From: an uncultured bacterium
GTDB lineage: Bacteria; Hydrogenedentota; Hydrogenedentia; Hydrogenedentales; SLHB01
DNA length: 6,991 nt
Assembly: GCA_937928585.1 (NCBI GenBank)
Contig: CALEZK010000190.1
Location: 1-6,991 of the forward strand
Reading direction: 5' to 3'
Part shown: one piece after another, positions 4,712 to 6,991 of the stretch
Layout of the letters: each line of letters starts with the position of its first letter
How positions within the stretch are numbered: position 1 is the stretch's first letter
Program-made: the position numbers and the translations under genes
Notes under the pieces: model-generated
What the model was told of the DNA's origin: nothing
The model's database searches: none
Seen by the model: the letters and a program-made list of their open reading frames with translations, nothing else

Positions 4712-5677
4712 ATGAAAACGATTCGCGCCGGAGTCATCGGCGTTGGACATCTCGGATACCACCACGCGAGAATCTATGCTGCGCTTGAAGGAGTGCAACT
4801 GGTTGGCGTTGTGGATAGAAGCCTTGAGCATGCAATGCGGGCTTCGGCCGACTTTGGCGCGCCGTTCTTTATGGATGCTTCAGAATTGCTGGCCCAGGGT
4901 GTCGACGCGGTATCCGTCGTCGTGCCGACAAGCGCGCACAAGGAAGTAGCGCTCCAATGTATCGCCGCAGGCGTGGACGTTCTGGTAGAGAAGCCGATTG
5001 CAGCGACTATTGACGAAGCGGAGGCCATTGTAAACGCGGCGGCGAAACACGGACGCCTGGTTCAGGTTGGGCATATTGAGCGGTTTAACGGCGCAGTCGT
5101 CGCTCTGATGGAAGCCGTCAAAAACCCCCGTTTTATCGAGTGTCACCGCTTGAGCCCCTATCCGAACCGGGGCGACGATGTTAGCGTAGTGCTGGATTTG
5201 ATGATTCACGATTTGGAGATACTGTTGGCCCTCGTGGGTAGTAACGTTGCGCAGGTAGACGCCGTCGGCGTGCCCGTATTCTCCAAGTTCGAAGACATAG
5301 CGAACGCGCGCATTCGATTCGAATCGGGTTGTGTTGCAAACGTTACGTCGAGTCGCGTTTCGATGGAGAAGATGCGAAAGATCCGGATCTTTGCGTCGGA
5401 CGCGTACGTATCCACTGATTATAGCGCGCAAGAAGTGATCGTTTACCGCAAAAAACCAATTGAACTCACGCCTGACATAACGCCGATGGAGCTAATCGAC
5501 ATTGAACCTTTGGAAGTACACAAGGAAGAACCCTTGAAACGTGAACTGGCATCATTCATTTCCTGCGCACGCGATCGGAGCCGCCCCTTGGTTTCTGGAG
5601 AGGATGCCCTTGCTGCCTTGCGGCTGGCGCAACGTGTCGTGGATTCAATCCGCGCAGGTGCTCTTCGTGAGATTTAG
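4712..5677 (+). CDS. Gfo/Idh/MocA-family dehydrogenase, GnnA-like (putative UDP-GlcNAc 3-dehydrogenase)
   Basis: A 321-residue cytoplasmic protein without a signal peptide. The N-terminal Rossmann fold has GVGHLG (10-15) and VVDRS (33-37); the catalytic motif EKP is intact at 93-95, with VGHIERFN (119-126) and DLMIHD (162-167) in the substrate domain. It is quite different from the exported relative at 896-2302. Its place between lpxA and lpxB is that of gnnA in Acidithiobacillus ferrooxidans, where GnnA oxidises the 3-hydroxyl of UDP-GlcNAc and the aminotransferase GnnB converts the ketone to an amine, so that LpxA makes an amide-linked lipid A. Related dehydrogenases also sit between lpxA and lpxB in other Gram-negatives without proof of function. 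No gnnB lies here, so the GnnA role is inference. The gene starts 112 bases after lpxA behind its own promoter, has a weak ribosome binding site, and is followed after 15 bases by lpxB. Confidence 0.88.
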   Translation: MKTIRAGVIGVGHLGYHHARIYAALEGVQLVGVVDRSLEHAMRASADFGAPFFMDASELLAQGVDAVSVVVPTSAHKEVALQCIAAGVDVLVEKPIAATIDEAEAIVNAAAKHGRLVQVGHIERFNGAVVALMEAVKNPRFIECHRLSPYPNRGDDVSVVLDLMIHDLEILLALVGSNVAQVDAVGVPVFSKFEDIANARIRFESGCVANVTSSRVSMEKMRKIRIFASDAYVSTDYSAQEVIVYRKKPIELTPDITPMELIDIEPLEVHKEEPLKRELASFISCARDRSRPLVSGEDALAALRLAQRVVDSIRAGALREI

Positions 5678-5692
5678 CAAGAGGAACGCCTG

Positions 5693-6808
5693 ATGCGCAT
5701 CTTTTTCTCCGCGGGCGAATCTTCTGGCGACATGCACGGCGCAAATCTCATTCGCGCCCTCCGTGAACGCGATCCCGCTATCGAATGCGTCGGATACGGC
5801 GGCCAGCGCATGGCCGAAGCAGGCATGGATCTCCGCTACGACCTGGCCAGTCGCGCGATCATGGGCTTTGTCGAAGTCATCAAGCACCTCGGTTTCTTTC
5901 GCGATCTCTATCGTGTCACAGTGCAAACATTCGAGTACGAACGCCCGGACTGTGTCGTGGTGATCGACTATCCCGGTTTCAATATGCAGGTTATGAAACG
6001 TGCCGCGCTCCTGGGAATTCCTGTCGTCTGGTACATAAGCCCGCAAGTCTGGGCGTGGAAAAAAGGCCGCATCTTTGTCATCGCGCGCAATGCGCAGAAA
6101 GTGCTCGTGATACTTCCCTTCGAGGAACGCATCTATCAAAACCTCGGCGTCAATTGCACGTATGTGGGTCATCCGCTGCTCGACCAAATAGCGCGCACCG
6201 AAATTCTTGGCACCTACCGCGACGGGACAATCATCGTATTGATGCCAGGAAGCCGCGCACAGGAAATCGAGCGTCACCTCGGCATCATGGTGGAAGTTGC
6301 CCGAGGCATTCGCGAGAAATATCCGGATGCGCGGTTTGTCGTGCCCTGCGTAGACGCGGAGCGCGAAACGCAGGTGCGCGCATTGGCGATAGACTTTCCG
6401 CTGGAAACCTCGATCGGAAACACCTACGAGCTGTTAAGCGCCGCGCGTTTCTGTCTCGTTGCCTCCGGCACGGCCACGGTGGAAACGACGCTGTTCAAGG
6501 TGCCCATGGTCATCATGTACAAGGTTGCGCCGCTCACGTATTGGCTGGCGCGTCGCCTCGTCAAGATAGCGCATATCGGCATGGTAAACCTGCTCGCGGC
6601 AAAACGCATCGTGCCGGAGTTCGTCCAGCACGAGGCCACGGCCGCAAACATACTTCCCGAAGCCCTCGAACTGATCGCCGACGGTCCGCGTCGAGATCAA
6701 ATGTTGTCTGACCTTCAGGTCGTATGTGACAAACTGGGCGGGGCTGGCGCCAGCAACCGCGCAGCGGAAGAGATATTGGCCGTACTCAAAGGTAACGCGC
6801 ATGCCTGA
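5693..6808 (+). CDS. lpxB: Lipid-A-disaccharide synthase LpxB
   Basis: LpxB is a peripheral inner-membrane glycosyltransferase (family GT19) that joins UDP-2,3-diacylglucosamine and lipid X into the beta-1,6-linked disaccharide of lipid A. At 371 residues it is of normal length. The family motifs appear in order: SAGESSGD (6-13, with the conserved Glu9), GYGGQRM (34-40), IDYPGFN (91-97, Asp92 corresponding to E. coli Asp98), YISPQVWAW (114-122), ILPFEE (140-145), YVGHPLLD (157-164), MPGSRAQEI (184-192), SGTATVE (258-264) and PEFVQ (308-312). The ribosome binding site AGAGGA lies about 8 bases before the ATG, and the gap from the preceding gene is 15 bases, so the two are surely cotranscribed. 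The usual preceding partner LpxH or LpxI is not in the window. The 3' end overlaps polA by 8 bases. Confidence 0.98.
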   Translation: MRIFFSAGESSGDMHGANLIRALRERDPAIECVGYGGQRMAEAGMDLRYDLASRAIMGFVEVIKHLGFFRDLYRVTVQTFEYERPDCVVVIDYPGFNMQVMKRAALLGIPVVWYISPQVWAWKKGRIFVIARNAQKVLVILPFEERIYQNLGVNCTYVGHPLLDQIARTEILGTYRDGTIIVLMPGSRAQEIERHLGIMVEVARGIREKYPDARFVVPCVDAERETQVRALAIDFPLETSIGNTYELLSAARFCLVASGTATVETTLFKVPMVIMYKVAPLTYWLARRLVKIAHIGMVNLLAAKRIVPEFVQHEATAANILPEALELIADGPRRDQMLSDLQVVCDKLGGAGASNRAAEEILAVLKGNAHA

Positions 6809-6991
6809 TCGTTTGTATCTTATCGACGGCAGTGCGTTCGCATACCGTGCTTACTTTGCAATCCGGGGCTTGACCAATTCCAAAGGCCAACCAACAAACG
6901 CCGTGTACGGATTCGCTCGCGTGCTGTTGAAACTCCTGCGCGAGCACGAACCATCGCATATCGCAGTCGTGTTTGACGCGCCCGGCAAGAT
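6801..6991 (+). CDS. polA: DNA polymerase I, N-terminal 5'-3' exonuclease domain (cut by the right edge)
   Basis: The first 63 codons are present, reading to the window edge without a stop. The opening LYLIDGSAFAYRAYFA (5-20), LTNSKGQPTNAVYGF (24-38) and AVVFDAPGK (55-63) match the start of the 5'-3' exonuclease domain of bacterial DNA polymerase I, which removes RNA primers and flaps during lagging-strand synthesis and repair. Asp9 and Asp59 correspond to the E. coli metal-binding Asp13 and Asp63. The ATG overlaps the last 8 bases of lpxB in another frame. AAAGG at 6788-6792 inside lpxB lies 8 bases upstream, so translation is probably coupled to lpxB. With only this part visible, a stand-alone exonuclease cannot be excluded, but full-length polA is far more likely. 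Confidence 0.93.
   Translation, partial: MPDRLYLIDGSAFAYRAYFAIRGLTNSKGQPTNAVYGFARVLLKLLREHEPSHIAVVFDAPGK

Noticed and set aside
5645..6277. Minus-strand open frame of 210 codons opposite lpxB
   Set aside because: Antisense to well-conserved lpxB motifs; no recognisable domain.
5785..6711. Plus-strand open frame of 308 codons overlapping lpxB
   Set aside because: It lies wholly inside lpxB in another frame and its translation is dominated by Arg, Ser and His, typical of an out-of-frame reading of G+C-rich coding DNA.

Overview
This is a G+C-rich bacterial chromosomal segment with six protein-coding genes, two of them cut by the window edges. The presence of lpxA and lpxB shows a Gram-negative cell envelope with lipid A. 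The left half holds two Tat-exported oxidoreductases of a style common in Planctomycetes, Verrucomicrobia, Lentisphaerae and Candidatus Hydrogenedentes. I infer an uncultured member of that broad group (Hydrogenedentes is my best guess); there is no rRNA or other taxonomic marker here to confirm it. I see no mobile element, CRISPR array, tRNA or rRNA.

Left region (1-2360): two divergently transcribed genes share a 233-base intergenic region. On the minus strand is the N-terminal part of a Tat-signal aldo/keto reductase. On the plus strand is a full-length Tat-signal Gfo/Idh/MocA-family oxidoreductase, ending in a strong GC-rich hairpin. The shared intergenic region carries a long interrupted dyad and a second short hairpin. 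Middle region (2361-3810): a zinc-free medium-chain quinone oxidoreductase-like gene, then 428 bases without a credible gene. That gap holds small dyads, a GCCGGG(G) repeat cluster and a potential leader structure next to lpxA.

Right region (3811-6991): lpxA, a cytoplasmic Gfo/Idh/MocA dehydrogenase resembling GnnA, lpxB, and the start of polA, all on the plus strand. lpxA and lpxB encode the first acyltransferase and the disaccharide synthase of lipid A assembly. A dehydrogenase between them matches the known gnnA position in Acidithiobacillus ferrooxidans, where GnnA/GnnB make the 3-amino sugar that yields amide-linked lipid A. No GnnB aminotransferase is in the window. A near-consensus sigma-70-type promoter lies between lpxA and the dehydrogenase, so the last three genes can probably be transcribed independently of lpxA. 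polA overlaps the end of lpxB by 8 bases, suggesting translational coupling.

The most interesting points are the GnnA-like gene without its partner, the near-consensus promoter with a palindromic -10 region, the pairing of two Tat-exported nucleotide-dependent oxidoreductases around a structured intergenic region, and the unusual 428-base leader of lpxA. I found no clearly unprecedented system; the rest is ordinary housekeeping.
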